Virus record (IMG/VR): IMGVR_UViG_3300044732_000452
Coordinates: 1 to 64,000 of that record
Direction: 5' to 3' (one strand)
DNA length: 64,000 nucleotides
Source of the DNA: a virus
Shown: in pieces, positions 22,793 to 31,286 of the stretch
Layout of the letters: each line of letters starts with the position of its first letter
Numbering within the stretch: position 1 is the first letter of the stretch
Translations under genes and position numbers: made by a program
Notes under the pieces: generated by a model
What the model saw: only the letters and a program-made list of their open reading frames with translations
Database searches by the model: none
Told to the model about the DNA's origin: nothing

Positions 22793-23344
22793 ATGATAGT
22801 GAATAAGGATGCATTTAGTAGCGGTCAAATAGGAAGTAAGATTTGGCTCTGCGAAGAATTAGAAAAACTTTTTGATTCTGTCGATAGTATTTGGATCTAC
22901 GGCGGATGGTATGGAGTAACAGCGTTCCTATTAAACAGTCGAGGCAATATACAGATTGGAAAGATACGCAGTTACGACGTTGATCCAAAATGCGAAGCTG
23001 TGGCGGACATGATCAACGAGAATTGGGTTATAGATAACTGGAAGTTTAAAGCTAAAACCCAGGACTGTAATCTACTTGATCTGGACTGGCACGGCCCAGA
23101 TTTGGTTATAAATACAAGCACCGAACACTTCGAAAGTTTGGATTGGTGGAACAGTATCCCAAAAGGAACCACTGTAGTACTTCAAGGCAACAATATGCCG
23201 CACGAAGACCACCACATACACAGCAGTAGTTTAGACGAGTTCATCGGGACTTATCCAGTTAGTAACCTACTGTACCGCGGCCAAAAAGACTTTGAGTACC
23301 CCACTTGGAAGTTCTCAAGATTTATGCTTATTGGCATTAAGTAA
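22793..23344 (+). CDS. SAM-methyltransferase-like protein, 183 aa
   Basis: Rossmann-type core: SIWIYGGWYGVTAFLL (motif I-like, about 33-48), IRSYDVDPKCEAVADM with an acidic D after the second strand, and DLVINTSTEHFESLDWW near the active site, followed by TTVVLQGNNMPHEDHH. Small phage proteins of this type are usually annotated as class I methyltransferases. Methyl acceptor unknown. Isolated gene between the divergent operon and the lysis pair. Confidence 0.6.
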   Translation: MIVNKDAFSSGQIGSKIWLCEELEKLFDSVDSIWIYGGWYGVTAFLLNSRGNIQIGKIRSYDVDPKCEAVADMINENWVIDNWKFKAKTQDCNLLDLDWHGPDLVINTSTEHFESLDWWNSIPKGTTVVLQGNNMPHEDHHIHSSSLDEFIGTYPVSNLLYRGQKDFEYPTWKFSRFMLIGIK

Positions 23345-23366
23345 TCCTAGATTTTACCAAAACCGG

Positions 23367-23412
23367 TTGCTTTTTACCAACTTTGACTGTATAATAGTCA
23401 TTGTTGTATAAT
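23367..23412 (+). promoter_or_regulatory. Tandem sigma70-type promoters upstream of the lysis pair
   Basis: TTGCTT (23367-23372)-17-TATAAT (23390-23395), and TTGACT (23383-23388)-18-TATAAT (23407-23412). The two share the same DNA, the second -35 lying inside the first spacer. Confidence 0.65.
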
Positions 23413-23443
23413 TATTTTACCACTAACGAAAAAGGAGGTCTAT

Positions 23444-24025
23444 ATGACTGAGTTAACGCTAGATAGGGATCAAGATACACAGGTGCAAGTTTCTTCGACT
23501 TTGTTGAAGATCATCACATTATTGTTGATGATTGTAGCTGCTTATGGATCTGTATCTCTATTACAATGGGCCATTGCTAACAAGCAATCTAATTATCAAG
23601 TAACAGATAGTTCCCAAATTACAACAGAAGTTCGCGAAAGACAATTAGCTTGTCTCGCCAAGAACATCTATTATGAAGCAGGCAATCAGCCGTTTGAGGG
23701 CAAGGTTGCAGTTGCACAAGTTACAATAAACAGAACTGAAAGCGGGCAGTATCCAAGCGATATCTGCAAGACAATCTATCAAAAGAACATTGTCTATGAA
23801 AAGGTCCTATGCCAATTTAGTTGGGTCTGTGACAGGACTGTTCCAACTAGGGCAGTGAACAAGGCTTCTTTTAAAGAAAGCGAAGAAGTCGCTAAGAAAG
23901 TTCTACTAGAAGGATTTCGCCTTCCTAGCCTAAAAGAGGCCATGTACTTCCACGGTGATTATATCAATCCAGGCTGGAAGAGAGAACGTATCACTAAAAT
24001 CGGCAATCACATTTTTTACAAGTAA
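23444..24025 (+). CDS. SleB-type cell-wall hydrolase with N-terminal anchor, 193 aa (endolysin candidate)
   Basis: Residues about 22-45 form one transmembrane segment (IITLLLMIVAAYGSVSLLQW), giving a signal-anchor type endolysin. The catalytic Hydrolase_2 domain starts at about 66: CLAKNIYYEAGNQPFEGKVA, VAQVTINRTESG, and CQFSWVCDRT, with the conserved Glu in YYEAGNQ as the likely catalytic residue. It should cleave peptidoglycan during lysis. Strong AAAGGAGG ribosome site. The next gene, 8 nt downstream, is a holin candidate. Confidence 0.85.
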   Translation: MTELTLDRDQDTQVQVSSTLLKIITLLLMIVAAYGSVSLLQWAIANKQSNYQVTDSSQITTEVRERQLACLAKNIYYEAGNQPFEGKVAVAQVTINRTESGQYPSDICKTIYQKNIVYEKVLCQFSWVCDRTVPTRAVNKASFKESEEVAKKVLLEGFRLPSLKEAMYFHGDYINPGWKRERITKIGNHIFYK

Positions 24026-24033
24026 GGACAAGT

Positions 24034-24354
24034 ATGTTTATCATTGATCAAATTAAAGACGCAGTATTATTTCTTGTTAAATTTGCTAAAGATCACCTTG
24101 GGCATGTAAGTGCCCATACATTAGGTTGGGTTACAATTATCCTACTGCATCTGTCTAGTATTCCTACTCTTGTAGCAGTATTGATGGCGCAGAGCGATAA
24201 GCTGCCTCCTGTAGATTTAATGGTATTTGTTTGGAGTGCATTGATCACGCTGTTTTTTAAAGCTCTTATTGAACGTAACTTCTTGTACATTGCTACTATC
24301 TGTTTGGGCTTTGCGGCACAGACAGTAATTATGAGTTTGATCCTATTCAAATAA
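24034..24354 (+). CDS. Small membrane protein, holin candidate, 106 aa
   Basis: Three hydrophobic segments: HTLGWVTIILLHLSSIPTLV (about 28-52), VDLMVFVWSALITLFFKALI (about 62-82) and FLYIATICLGFAAQTVIMSL (about 86-105), with a charged amphipathic N-terminus. Size, topology and position 8 nt behind the SleB-type lysozyme fit a class I holin. GGACAAGT ribosome site inside the hydrolase stop region. Holins share no sequence signature, so the call rests on topology and context. Confidence 0.65.
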   Translation: MFIIDQIKDAVLFLVKFAKDHLGHVSAHTLGWVTIILLHLSSIPTLVAVLMAQSDKLPPVDLMVFVWSALITLFFKALIERNFLYIATICLGFAAQTVIMSLILFK

Positions 24355-24357
24355 ATA
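24352..24357 (+). promoter_or_regulatory. T4-type late promoter motif
   Basis: TAAATA overlapping the stop codon of the holin candidate; 5 nt to the ATG at 24363. Confidence 0.5.
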
Positions 24358-24362
24358 AATCT

Positions 24363-24614
24363 ATGCGAATCACAGAACTACTTGCCGAAAAGAAAATAGC
24401 CGCACCTACTGCTAGCCAATGCTCTATTGGGCGTTCTAGATTGAGTAATGTGCGCTATTCACAATGCGTGAGCCGCGGCATGCTTAAACATGATAGCAAT
24501 CATACTGACGGTACGGGTACACAGGGCAAGGCAGGCAGCGGTGTAAGACTCAAAGGCAAAAAGTCTAAGAGTGAATTACACGGCGGCCCTGTTAAAGACT
24601 ACGACAGTAAATGA
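24363..24614 (+). CDS. Small basic phage protein of the MRITELL type, 83 aa
   Basis: Begins MRITELLAEKKIAAPTASQC and continues with SRLSNVRYSQCVSRGMLKHD, then a Gly/Lys-rich tail (KGKKSKSELHGGPVKD). Short proteins with an MR[IA]xEL start recur in this window (30982, 33879, 57588, 60815) and in aquatic T4-like phages; no function known. Likely leaderless transcript from the late motif at 24352-24357. Confidence 0.55.
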   Translation: MRITELLAEKKIAAPTASQCSIGRSRLSNVRYSQCVSRGMLKHDSNHTDGTGTQGKAGSGVRLKGKKSKSELHGGPVKDYDSK

Positions 24615-24968
24615 TTACCACTCGTCATTCTGATTGAGTTTCAGCACGGCCGTTTCTAACAACTCGTGATGATCTAACTCGGCGAAACACTTGTCGAGTT
24701 CATATATTTTTTCTTCGTTATTAAAATTAGTTTCCCATTCCGAAACGCCTAACATTTCCATTAGTTCTGTAAACGTTATAGTCTCTCCCCGAACCTGGCT
24801 AACCCAAATACAGGTTAAGAAACTGCACATAAAAATCACACGTTGATTTTCTATACCGTATTCTTCGCACCATTCTAAAGTTTTATTCAAATAGTAGTCG
24901 ATGTCGTCAATACGATGCTCTAACTGTATGATCCATTCTTTAGTATCATCTCTAGACCAGTATGCCAT
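24615..24968 (-). CDS. Hypothetical protein, 117 aa
   Basis: Not recognised. Helical, with Trp and acidic residues (WSRDDTKEWIIQLEHRIDDI; YYLNKTLEWCEEYG). Its stop is next to the end of 24363..24614 (convergent). Its ATG overlaps the stop of the upstream Cys-rich gene by one base, so the two are co-translated from the leftward late promoter at 25151-25158. Confidence 0.6.
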   Translation of the reverse strand: MAYWSRDDTKEWIIQLEHRIDDIDYYLNKTLEWCEEYGIENQRVIFMCSFLTCIWVSQVRGETITFTELMEMLGVSEWETNFNNEEKIYELDKCFAELDHHELLETAVLKLNQNDEW

Positions 24969-25132
24969 TAATTGTACCCTCTGCTATTATCTAATTCTAT
25001 GCACTCTGGACATTCGCAGTCCGGGCAGTATTCGCATTCAGTACAACTATGATTGCAGTGTGCAGGACATCCGCATTTGCATTTAGCTGTAAATCGTTTG
25101 TAGTTTTGAAAGTCATCCATGTATTGTTCCAT
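24968..25132 (-). CDS. Cys-rich mini-protein, 54 aa (metal-binding candidate)
   Basis: Not listed by length-limited gene finders. Ten Cys in 27 residues: [13 protein letters not shown] followed by [14 protein letters not shown], with one His pair flanking. Such a density is typical of metallothionein-like or zinc/iron-binding peptides. AGGAGAAAAAC ribosome site, and a perfect TATAAATA late motif upstream. Translated with the following gene (TAATG). It lies back to back with an Fe-S carrier gene, so a metal-related role is plausible but unproven. Confidence 0.7.
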   Translation of the reverse strand: MEQYMDDFQNYKRFTAKCKCGCPAHCNHSCTECEYCPDCECPECIELDNSRGYN

Positions 25133-25150
25133 GTTTTTCTCCTGCTTGGA

Positions 25151-25158
25151 TATTTATA
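25151..25158 (-). promoter_or_regulatory. T4-type late promoter, leftward, perfect consensus
   Basis: TATAAATA on the minus strand, 18 nt before the ATG of the Cys-rich gene; back to back with a rightward motif 3 bp away. Confidence 0.65.
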
Positions 25159-25161
25159 GTG

Positions 25162-25167
25162 TAAATA
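25162..25167 (+). promoter_or_regulatory. T4-type late promoter motif, rightward
   Basis: TAAATA, 5 nt before the ATG at 25173. Confidence 0.5.
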
Positions 25168-25172
25168 GTAGT

Positions 25173-25496
25173 ATGATCAACATAACATCAAATGCTAAGA
25201 CAAAGATTACAGACCTCCTAATGGAGGAAAATAATCCAAAACTTGCCTTAAGAACCTTTGTACAAGGTGGCGGCTGTTCTGGATTTAGTTACGGATTTAC
25301 CTTTGATGAAGAATTTAACGAAGATGATTTCCAATTTCCAATTGGTGAATTTAAAGTCGTAGTAGATGCTATGAGTATGCAGTATCTACAAGGTGCCGAA
25401 ATTGATTACAAAGAAGATCTTTCCGGATCTAGCTTTTCAATAAAAAATCCAAACGCTCAATCCACTTGCGGCTGCGGCAGTAGCTTCTCCATTTAA
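25173..25496 (+). CDS. IscA/ErpA-type iron-sulfur carrier protein, 107 aa
   Basis: The A-type carrier signature is complete: C35 in [13 protein letters not shown] and C99/C101 in STCGCGSSF, the three ligands that hold a transient [2Fe-2S] or [4Fe-4S] cluster for delivery to client proteins; the SGFSYGF and CGCG blocks match the family, and 107 aa is the normal length. Start set at MINITSNAK because the family begins there; the longer ORF overlaps the divergent promoter. Likely clients are the four phage radical SAM enzymes at 14.4-22.7 kb. Confidence 0.85.
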   Translation: MINITSNAKTKITDLLMEENNPKLALRTFVQGGGCSGFSYGFTFDEEFNEDDFQFPIGEFKVVVDAMSMQYLQGAEIDYKEDLSGSSFSIKNPNAQSTCGCGSSFSI

Positions 25497-25514
25497 ATTT
25501 TGGTAAAATGTCCA

Positions 25515-25543
25515 TTGACACTGTTCCAAAAATGTTGTATAAT
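25515..25543 (+). promoter_or_regulatory. Sigma70-type early promoter of the ligase operon
   Basis: TTGACA (25515-25520), 17 bp, TATAAT (25538-25543), both consensus. The leader of about 25 nt has no strong Shine-Dalgarno. Confidence 0.85.
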
Positions 25544-25574
25544 TGTCTTATCGTAACACACTAATGAAACACAC

Positions 25575-26867
25575 ATGACAACTCCTTGCGATGCAGTAAT
25601 CCGCAGTCTGGAAGAACACTCCAGCCGACTAAACAAAGAAGCAATCCTAGAAGCAGAAATCGACAACGTAGAGTTGTTTGAAGGCTTTCAACTGGCTCTA
25701 AGTCCATTTATTACATTTGGTGTAAAGAAAGTACCTACCAGCACAGGTGGTAGCGGACAGGGTCTGCCTTGGGTTGCATTTAAAGAACTGTGCGAACTTC
25801 TACGCACTCGACAACTAACAGGCGATGCCGCACGTGATGCAATCGAATTGGCATTGAGTGCAAGCACACAGAAGCAATGGAATGATTGGTATCGTCGTAT
25901 CCTAATCAAGGATCTCCGTTGCGGTGTTAGTGAAAAGACTATCAATAAGATTAAGAAAGACGCTGTACCATTGTTCGAGTGCATGTTGGCTCACGACGGC
26001 GCCAACCACGAAAGCAAAGTCGCAGGTAAGAAACTGCTTGAGCCTAAACTGGACGGTGTTCGTGCTGTGTTGATTGTTGATGCCGATGCTAAGACTGCAA
26101 CTGTCTACAGCCGCAATGGCAAAATTTTAGAAAACTTTGGACACATTACCAAAGGCATTGAAGATAACATCGAACTGTTTGATCGCAGTATTGTCATTGA
26201 CGGTGAAGTGGTTAGCTCTAGCTTCCAAGCACTAATGAAACAGGTACATCGTAAAAGCGATGCAGATGCCAGCGATGCACGACTGATGGCCTTTGATGTT
26301 CTTCCACTTAGTGAATTCCGAAAAGGTAAAAGCATTCTGGGACAACGCCGTCGTAGTAATCTCCTACGCAGTATGCAGTCTGTACTGGATAAGATTGGGA
26401 ACATTGATATTATTCCTCAACTTGAAGTGGATCTAGACACAGCAGTTGGTGAAATGCAATTTAAACAATATAACAAAGATGCCATTGATGCAGGGTTTGA
26501 AGGCATTATGATCAAAGACATTGATGCACCTTATGTCTGTAAGCGTCATGTGGCGTGGCTCAAACAAAAGCCATTTATCGAAGTAAGTTTAACCATTGTG
26601 GGCATCGAGCCAGGAACAGGTAAAAATGAAGGCAAAATGGGCGCAGTTATCTGCGAAGGCGAAGAGGATGGCAAGTTCATCCGTGTTAATGTTGGCTCTG
26701 GCTGGACAGATGATCAGAGAGCCGAAGTTGACGATGAGGTTATTGGTCAAGTCTTGGAAGTGCGAGCAGATGCAATTACTCGGAGCCAAGATAGTGAAGA
26801 CGTATACAGCCTCCGATTTCCACGGGCTCTTCGATTCCGAGGTTTTAAAGCAGGTGAGAAACTATAA
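25575..26867 (+). CDS. ATP-dependent DNA ligase, 430 aa
   Basis: Catalytic motif I is EPKLDGVRA (active Lys at about residue 157, which would be adenylated). Further nucleotidyltransferase motifs are VYSRNGK, VIDGEVVSSSFQALMKQVHR (motif III), GFEGIMIKD (motif IV) and VAWLKQKP (motif V), followed by an OB-fold C-terminus ending LRFPRALRFRGFKAGEKL. Seals nicks in phage DNA during replication and repair, like T4 gp30. N-terminal domain present (about 1-150). First gene of an early operon with 26869 and the IF-1 gene. Confidence 0.95.
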   Translation: MTTPCDAVIRSLEEHSSRLNKEAILEAEIDNVELFEGFQLALSPFITFGVKKVPTSTGGSGQGLPWVAFKELCELLRTRQLTGDAARDAIELALSASTQKQWNDWYRRILIKDLRCGVSEKTINKIKKDAVPLFECMLAHDGANHESKVAGKKLLEPKLDGVRAVLIVDADAKTATVYSRNGKILENFGHITKGIEDNIELFDRSIVIDGEVVSSSFQALMKQVHRKSDADASDARLMAFDVLPLSEFRKGKSILGQRRRSNLLRSMQSVLDKIGNIDIIPQLEVDLDTAVGEMQFKQYNKDAIDAGFEGIMIKDIDAPYVCKRHVAWLKQKPFIEVSLTIVGIEPGTGKNEGKMGAVICEGEEDGKFIRVNVGSGWTDDQRAEVDDEVIGQVLEVRADAITRSQDSEDVYSLRFPRALRFRGFKAGEKL

Positions 26868-26868
26868 T

Positions 26869-27111
26869 ATGGATAAAGAAGCTGTTAAAAATTTAATGTT
26901 CGGAGGCTTCTGCGAGTTGGCCAGGGACGATCGATTCTACCACCGCAGTGCCGTAGGTCCAGAATACTGTTATTTTACTGATCGGGGCAAGATTGCCATA
27001 ACGGACTTTATGATTCAAATGGCAGTAAATATACACAAAGCTGAAGTAGCTGATTTAGATAGGAGAGCTAAAGAAATGGTCATTAAAGGACTTAAAGGAG
27101 AAAGTGTTTAA
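26869..27111 (+). CDS. Hypothetical protein, 80 aa
   Basis: Not recognised. Begins [20 protein letters not shown] one base after the ligase stop, without an obvious Shine-Dalgarno, so coupled to it. Contains an Arg/Tyr-rich segment ([20 protein letters not shown]) and a long helix ([20 protein letters not shown]) ending in a basic tail. Sits between ligase and IF-1 in the operon; may support DNA or RNA metabolism but nothing shows it. Confidence 0.65.
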   Translation: MDKEAVKNLMFGGFCELARDDRFYHRSAVGPEYCYFTDRGKIAITDFMIQMAVNIHKAEVADLDRRAKEMVIKGLKGESV

Positions 27112-27113
27112 TC

Positions 27114-27332
27114 GTGGCTAAAGAAGATATGATCAGCCTTGAGGGCAGGATCGAAGAAGTACTACCCAACGCAATGTTTCGGGTAAGGTTGGAACAAGGT
27201 TCCGCAGTTCTGGGATTCATCTCGGGCAAGATGCGACAGAACAGAATTCAAATACTGTTAGGGGATAGAGTTAGGGTAGAAATGAGCCCATACGACTTAA
27301 CTAAATGTCGTATAGTATATCGTTCAAAATAA
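27114..27332 (+). CDS. infA: Phage translation initiation factor IF-1, 72 aa
   Basis: Full-length match to bacterial IF-1: starts [18 protein letters not shown], then [20 protein letters not shown], and ends [20 protein letters not shown] plus R-S-K. Conserved OB-fold positions (MFRV, SGKMR, GD-V-VE-SPYDL-K-RI-YR) are present, and the length equals the cellular factor. GTG start after a clear AAAGGAGAAAG. It would bind the ribosomal A site with IF-3 and help start selection. Its presence in a phage operon with ligase suggests control of host translation or support of leaderless mRNAs. Confidence 0.9.
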   Translation: MAKEDMISLEGRIEEVLPNAMFRVRLEQGSAVLGFISGKMRQNRIQILLGDRVRVEMSPYDLTKCRIVYRSK

Positions 27333-27345
27333 AATTTGGGTCATA

Positions 27346-27375
27346 AAAAAAGCACCTTACGGTGCTTTTCTTTTA
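27346..27375 (+). terminator. Rho-independent terminator, probably bidirectional
   Basis: AAAAAGCACC-TTAC-GGTGCTTTT stem-loop (about 27347-27369) followed by T-rich sequence; A-run on the other side, so it can serve both the IF-1 operon and the opposing HNH gene. Confidence 0.85.
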
Positions 27376-27885
27376 TCCTAAGTAGTTGGCCCACGATGGG
27401 TGTGGTATATCCCACTTTTGCTGTCTACGCTTGTCTACTAATTGATAGTAGGTGGGCTTAACTGGCTTGTGCTTTGGCACAATCTTCTTGTCGTTACCCT
27501 TGTTTGCATTACAGCTCGCGCAGGCGCAGACAGTGTTTTCAAAGGTAGTCTTACCACCGTGACTAACTGGCAGCACGTGGTCTAACGTGGCTGTTTTACG
27601 GCTTACATCATCCCCACAGTACTGGCATGTATAGCCATCACGAAGGAACACATTATGTTTGGAATAACGAATTGCAGTCTTGCGCTTTTCGTACTCGCGA
27701 AGAATCATAACGGCAGGAACCTGTGTTTCCCAGTTTGCACTATGCACGACCCAATTATCGTAGACATCTAACACAGTGGCTTTTTCAAGCACTATGAACT
27801 TAATAGATTCTTCCCAGGAAATTGTGCTCAACGGTAGCCAAGAAATCGGGGCTCCGTCTGCATTTAACAATAATGTCGAACTCAT
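27373..27885 (-). CDS. HNH endonuclease, 170 aa
   Basis: Zinc-ribbon HNH core: YTCQYCGDD (first CxxC), TLDHVLPVSHGGKTTFENTV with the catalytic D-H and the N of the HNH fold, and CASCNANKGN (second CxxC). N-terminal 80 residues include STISWEESIKFIVLEKATVL, the usual N-domain of this phage HNH type. Probably a free-standing homing or packaging-related nuclease. Overlapping TATAATAAATA upstream may give both early and late expression. Confidence 0.9.
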   Translation of the reverse strand: MSSTLLLNADGAPISWLPLSTISWEESIKFIVLEKATVLDVYDNWVVHSANWETQVPAVMILREYEKRKTAIRYSKHNVFLRDGYTCQYCGDDVSRKTATLDHVLPVSHGGKTTFENTVCACASCNANKGNDKKIVPKHKPVKPTYYQLVDKRRQQKWDIPHPSWANYLG

Positions 27886-27915
27886 TTACTACTTTCAAAG
27901 GTTGTTGTGACCCAG

Positions 27916-27949
27916 TATTTATTATACAGTCATTTACCATAAAGAGCAA
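27916..27949 (-). promoter_or_regulatory. Overlapping early/late promoter of the HNH gene
   Basis: TTGCTC (27944-27949), 17 bp, TATAAT (27921-27926), with late motif TAAATA at 27916-27921 sharing a base with the -10 (TATAATAAATA). Confidence 0.6.
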
Positions 27950-27950
27950 C

Positions 27951-27956
27951 TAAATA
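27951..27956 (+). promoter_or_regulatory. T4-type late promoter motif
   Basis: TAAATA, 5 nt before the ATG at 27962; divergent from the HNH promoter. Confidence 0.5.
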
Positions 27957-27961
27957 GTCAT

Positions 27962-28249
27962 ATGAGTCACTCAACTTTTATACATTCCGGCATTGTAAAC
28001 CCTGCCAAACCAAATATTACAGTAAAGGAGTCCGCAGATGCTGTTGATACAGTAACATTGGATATTCCATTACTTACTCGAATTTTAGAACTAGCCCGCG
28101 AGGACGTAAAATCGGATGCAGACCTGCACTTTGTTATCACTAACATTTTGGCTATTAAGAACAAGGGTGTACTCACTATGCAAGATTATGACAAGATTCT
28201 AGAGAAACCGGATCAGTTAGAGTCAATTAGAAAACTAGCAGGATTATAA
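27962..28249 (+). CDS. Hypothetical late protein, 95 aa
   Basis: Begins [20 protein letters not shown]; the middle part is helical ([35 protein letters not shown]) and the end [13 protein letters not shown]. The type recurs in aquatic T4-like phages without assigned role. It is directly followed (2 nt) by a fibre gene, so could assist fibre assembly; inference only. Confidence 0.6.
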   Translation: MSHSTFIHSGIVNPAKPNITVKESADAVDTVTLDIPLLTRILELAREDVKSDADLHFVITNILAIKNKGVLTMQDYDKILEKPDQLESIRKLAGL

Positions 28250-28251
28250 AA

Positions 28252-30951
28252 ATGACCATTCAAGTTATCAATACAGGTTCTAATGCAAACTCAGGCGACG
28301 GTGACAGCATACGATCTGCATTTATCAAAGTAAATCAAAATTTTACAGAAATTGCCACACTGCTAGGAACAACTGGTACTGATTTTACAGAAGCAGTAGC
28401 AGACGCTGGTGCTACGCTATTAGTTCATAGTAGTCATAGTGGCATGACTGCTGTATATAATGATGCATTAAATATTGTTCAATTTACTGTAGCTGCCGGT
28501 CCTACCGGCCCTGCTGGGCCACAAGGTGAGACTGGCCCAACTGGCCCTGCCGGTACCGGGGGCGGATTTTCAACCACGTCGTCTCTGGTTAACGGATCTT
28601 TTGTTACTAGTCTAAATAGCTTTGGAAACTTAGTAACTTCCGGTAATGTATTACCCAATGCTAGTAACCAATTTAACTTAGGATCTGACCTACGTAGATG
28701 GAATACCGTCTATGTTAACACACTTACCATTCGTCAAGCTATTGTTGTTGGAGGTTATGATAGTGACAATTATAGTAGAATACGTCACTTAGAATCAACT
28801 CCATTTACCGGAGGTGAATATCGAGCATACGGATTCGCCTCGGCATACGAGCAATCAACAGTTTTAGTAAATGAAGATGCAAACATAAATCAAGTTTTAT
28901 TTCTAGGGGATACGGGACCGGGTGATTCACAGACATTATTCGGTATCGGTGTTGCTGACAATTCATTTGAAACCTATACAGTCCCTACCACCGGACAGGA
29001 AACTACCTGGGTTAAAAAGTTAGAACTAACTGGACAAGGCAATCTATACCTAAACAGTGGAACGATACATGTAGCATCTACATCCATGTACTTTGACAAT
29101 TACCAAGTATCTGTAGATCCAACAACCGGAATTAGTATAGATGGTATTAGACAAGGAAGAGTAAATCCTGGTCAATTTGGAAGATTTGCACTCTACGGAA
29201 CAACTAATAATACAGAAATTTCTCCTAGTTTAGCAATGTCTTACAATTTCGATAGTCAGGTAATTTTTATTGGTGGTGCTACCTCTAATACTGGTACAAG
29301 TGTTGCTTGGTCTAGAGAACTTTTTATACCAGGTGCCGCAGGTTGGTCATTTTCACAACACTTTGATCAACCAGATGCATTAGATTTTAGATGGGTTAGA
29401 ACTAGAGGAACAGCAACTGCACCAACACCTTTGTTAGAAAATGATAATATTGCAGAGCTTGTGTTTTCAACTCGAACTCCAACACAATTCATGGCTCCCG
29501 CAAGAATACACGTTCGAGTTGAAAACACAGGGACTTTCCCCACTGCCAAGTTTATGTTTTTTACTAACTCCGGAACTACTACTACTAGCATAGTTTCATC
29601 GGAGCTTTCATCAACAGGAACATTTAAGTTTACAAAGATAGGGTCACTGGCAACAGGTACAGACTTACAAGTGCAAAACAGTTTAATTCCAACAGATGAT
29701 ATAAGATTTGATTTAGGTAGTGCTGATAAACAATGGCGTAGTTTGTATGTTGGGACTAGCACCGTATATTTTGGCGGTATTCCTTTGCAAGTTACACTCG
29801 AAGGTGATATAAGTGTAAATGGTATTGTAGTTGCAAGTACCGGATCACAAGGACTAACTGGCCCACAAGGACCTGCTGGTGGTCAAGGAGCTGTAGGTCC
29901 AACTGGTCCTGCTGGTCCACAAGGCGTTCAAGGAGACGTGGGTCCAACTGGCCCTGCCGGTGGTCAAGGATCGGTAGGTGCAACTGGCCCTGCTGGTCCA
30001 CAAGGCGTTCAAGGAGACGTGGGTCCAACTGGCCCATCCGGTGGCCCGCAAGGTCCACAAGGCGTTCAAGGAGACGTAGGTCCACAGGGGCCTACTGGTG
30101 CAACTGGCCCTGCTGGTCCACAAGGCGTTCAAGGAGACGTGGGTCCAACTGGCCCATCCGGTGGCCCGCAAGGTCCACAAGGCGTTCAAGGAGACGTGGG
30201 TCCAACTGGCCCACAGGGTGTTCAAGGAGCTGTAGGTCCAACTGGTCCAACTGGACCATCAGGTGCTCAAGGAATTCCAGGCGATACAGGACCTACAGGT
30301 GCAGGCCCAACTGGTCCACAAGGACCATCTGGTGATACAGGACCTACTGGCCCATCAGGCGCCACTGGACCAGCAGGACCGGCAAGCGCAGTAGCAGGAC
30401 CTTCGGGTCCTACTGGGCCATCGGGACCCACAGGAGTCGACGGGGCCACAGGACCCACCGGGCCAACCGGGCCATCAGGACCTAGTGGAGCAAACGGCAT
30501 AGGATTTATTGGACCATCAGGGCCAACTGGGCCAAGTGGTTCACAAGGCGTTCAAGGAAACGTAGGTCCAACTGGTCCACAAGGAGTAACTGGACCACAA
30601 GGACCACAAGGCGATACAGGGCCAACTGGCCCTAGTGCTTCTATTACGTGGTCAGTATCATCTACTGGAACTAGTGATTACGTATTCAGCGGACCCGGTG
30701 TAGTTGCAGGCAACACTAATGATCCTGTGCTATATCTATACAGAGGATTTACCTATACTTTTATCAACACTACGGGTGGCAGTCATCCCTTTGCTATTAG
30801 AGTAAGTGACGGCGGCGCAGCTTATACTGACGGCGTTTCAGGCAGTCAAGCAGGCACACAGACATTTACTGTGCCAATGAATGCACCATCTACACTGTAT
30901 TATCAATGCACTATCCATGGCGTAATGGGTAATGTTATCAACATAGTCTAA
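28252..30951 (+). CDS. Collagen-like tail fibre with C-terminal cupredoxin-like domain, 899 aa
   Basis: N-terminus [20 protein letters not shown] is the usual start of structural proteins in T4-like aquatic phages. Residues about 80-100 and 530-800 are Gly-X-Y repeats (units like [15 protein letters not shown]), between them beta-rich segments. The last about 100 residues match a type-1 copper fold: H844 in GGSHPF, then [12 protein letters not shown] with C886, H889 and M892, the four ligands of a plastocyanin-like site. Whether it binds copper or only kept the fold for adhesion is open. Likely a virion fibre. Confidence 0.75.
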   Translation: MTIQVINTGSNANSGDGDSIRSAFIKVNQNFTEIATLLGTTGTDFTEAVADAGATLLVHSSHSGMTAVYNDALNIVQFTVAAGPTGPAGPQGETGPTGPAGTGGGFSTTSSLVNGSFVTSLNSFGNLVTSGNVLPNASNQFNLGSDLRRWNTVYVNTLTIRQAIVVGGYDSDNYSRIRHLESTPFTGGEYRAYGFASAYEQSTVLVNEDANINQVLFLGDTGPGDSQTLFGIGVADNSFETYTVPTTGQETTWVKKLELTGQGNLYLNSGTIHVASTSMYFDNYQVSVDPTTGISIDGIRQGRVNPGQFGRFALYGTTNNTEISPSLAMSYNFDSQVIFIGGATSNTGTSVAWSRELFIPGAAGWSFSQHFDQPDALDFRWVRTRGTATAPTPLLENDNIAELVFSTRTPTQFMAPARIHVRVENTGTFPTAKFMFFTNSGTTTTSIVSSELSSTGTFKFTKIGSLATGTDLQVQNSLIPTDDIRFDLGSADKQWRSLYVGTSTVYFGGIPLQVTLEGDISVNGIVVASTGSQGLTGPQGPAGGQGAVGPTGPAGPQGVQGDVGPTGPAGGQGSVGATGPAGPQGVQGDVGPTGPSGGPQGPQGVQGDVGPQGPTGATGPAGPQGVQGDVGPTGPSGGPQGPQGVQGDVGPTGPQGVQGAVGPTGPTGPSGAQGIPGDTGPTGAGPTGPQGPSGDTGPTGPSGATGPAGPASAVAGPSGPTGPSGPTGVDGATGPTGPTGPSGPSGANGIGFIGPSGPTGPSGSQGVQGNVGPTGPQGVTGPQGPQGDTGPTGPSASITWSVSSTGTSDYVFSGPGVVAGNTNDPVLYLYRGFTYTFINTTGGSHPFAIRVSDGGAAYTDGVSGSQAGTQTFTVPMNAPSTLYYQCTIHGVMGNVINIV

Positions 30952-30969
30952 TCAGTGTTAACTTACGAG

Positions 30970-30975
30970 TAAATA
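30970..30975 (+). promoter_or_regulatory. T4-type late promoter motif
   Basis: TAAATA, 6 nt before the ATG at 30982. Confidence 0.55.
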
Positions 30976-30981
30976 CACATT

Positions 30982-31284
30982 ATGAGAGCAACTGAAATTA
31001 TTCGTGGCGTACTGGATCTTATTGATCAAGTTGAGTGCGCCCAACAATCTACACAGCAAGATCCGATCGGTGGTGCCTTTGCACAACTGTTTGCACAATT
31101 ATCAGCAGAACCTGTAGAAGTTAAATCTGCTGGCATGTATGACAACAGTCCAGACGTGCATGTACAAGGCATTGACAGCGTGACCACAGCCGCAGGGCTA
31201 GGCGGACTAAACGGTCCTAAAAACCCTAGTGACATTAGATCAGACAGCGTAAGCATGTATCCAAACTTTCAAACCAAGGAATAA
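30982..31284 (+). CDS. Small late protein of the MRATEI type, 100 aa
   Basis: MRATEIIRGVLDLIDQVECA is helical; the rest is Ala/Gln-rich then Ser/Asp/Gly-rich (GIDSVTTAAGLGGLNGPKNP). Similar small proteins with MRxxE starts occur at 24363, 33879 and 57588, in front of or between structural genes. No function known. Translation starts 6 nt after a late motif. Confidence 0.55.
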   Translation: MRATEIIRGVLDLIDQVECAQQSTQQDPIGGAFAQLFAQLSAEPVEVKSAGMYDNSPDVHVQGIDSVTTAAGLGGLNGPKNPSDIRSDSVSMYPNFQTKE

Positions 31285-31286
31285 CA

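Noticed and set aside
26596-26868. 171-aa ORF starting inside the ligase gene
   Set aside because: Only the part from 26869 is a separate gene; the upstream part is an alternate frame of the ligase.
29854-30225. Leftward ORFs rich in Leu/Trp/Ala opposite the collagen-like segment
   Set aside because: Open frames caused by periodic Gly-X-Y codons on the other strand; no start signals.
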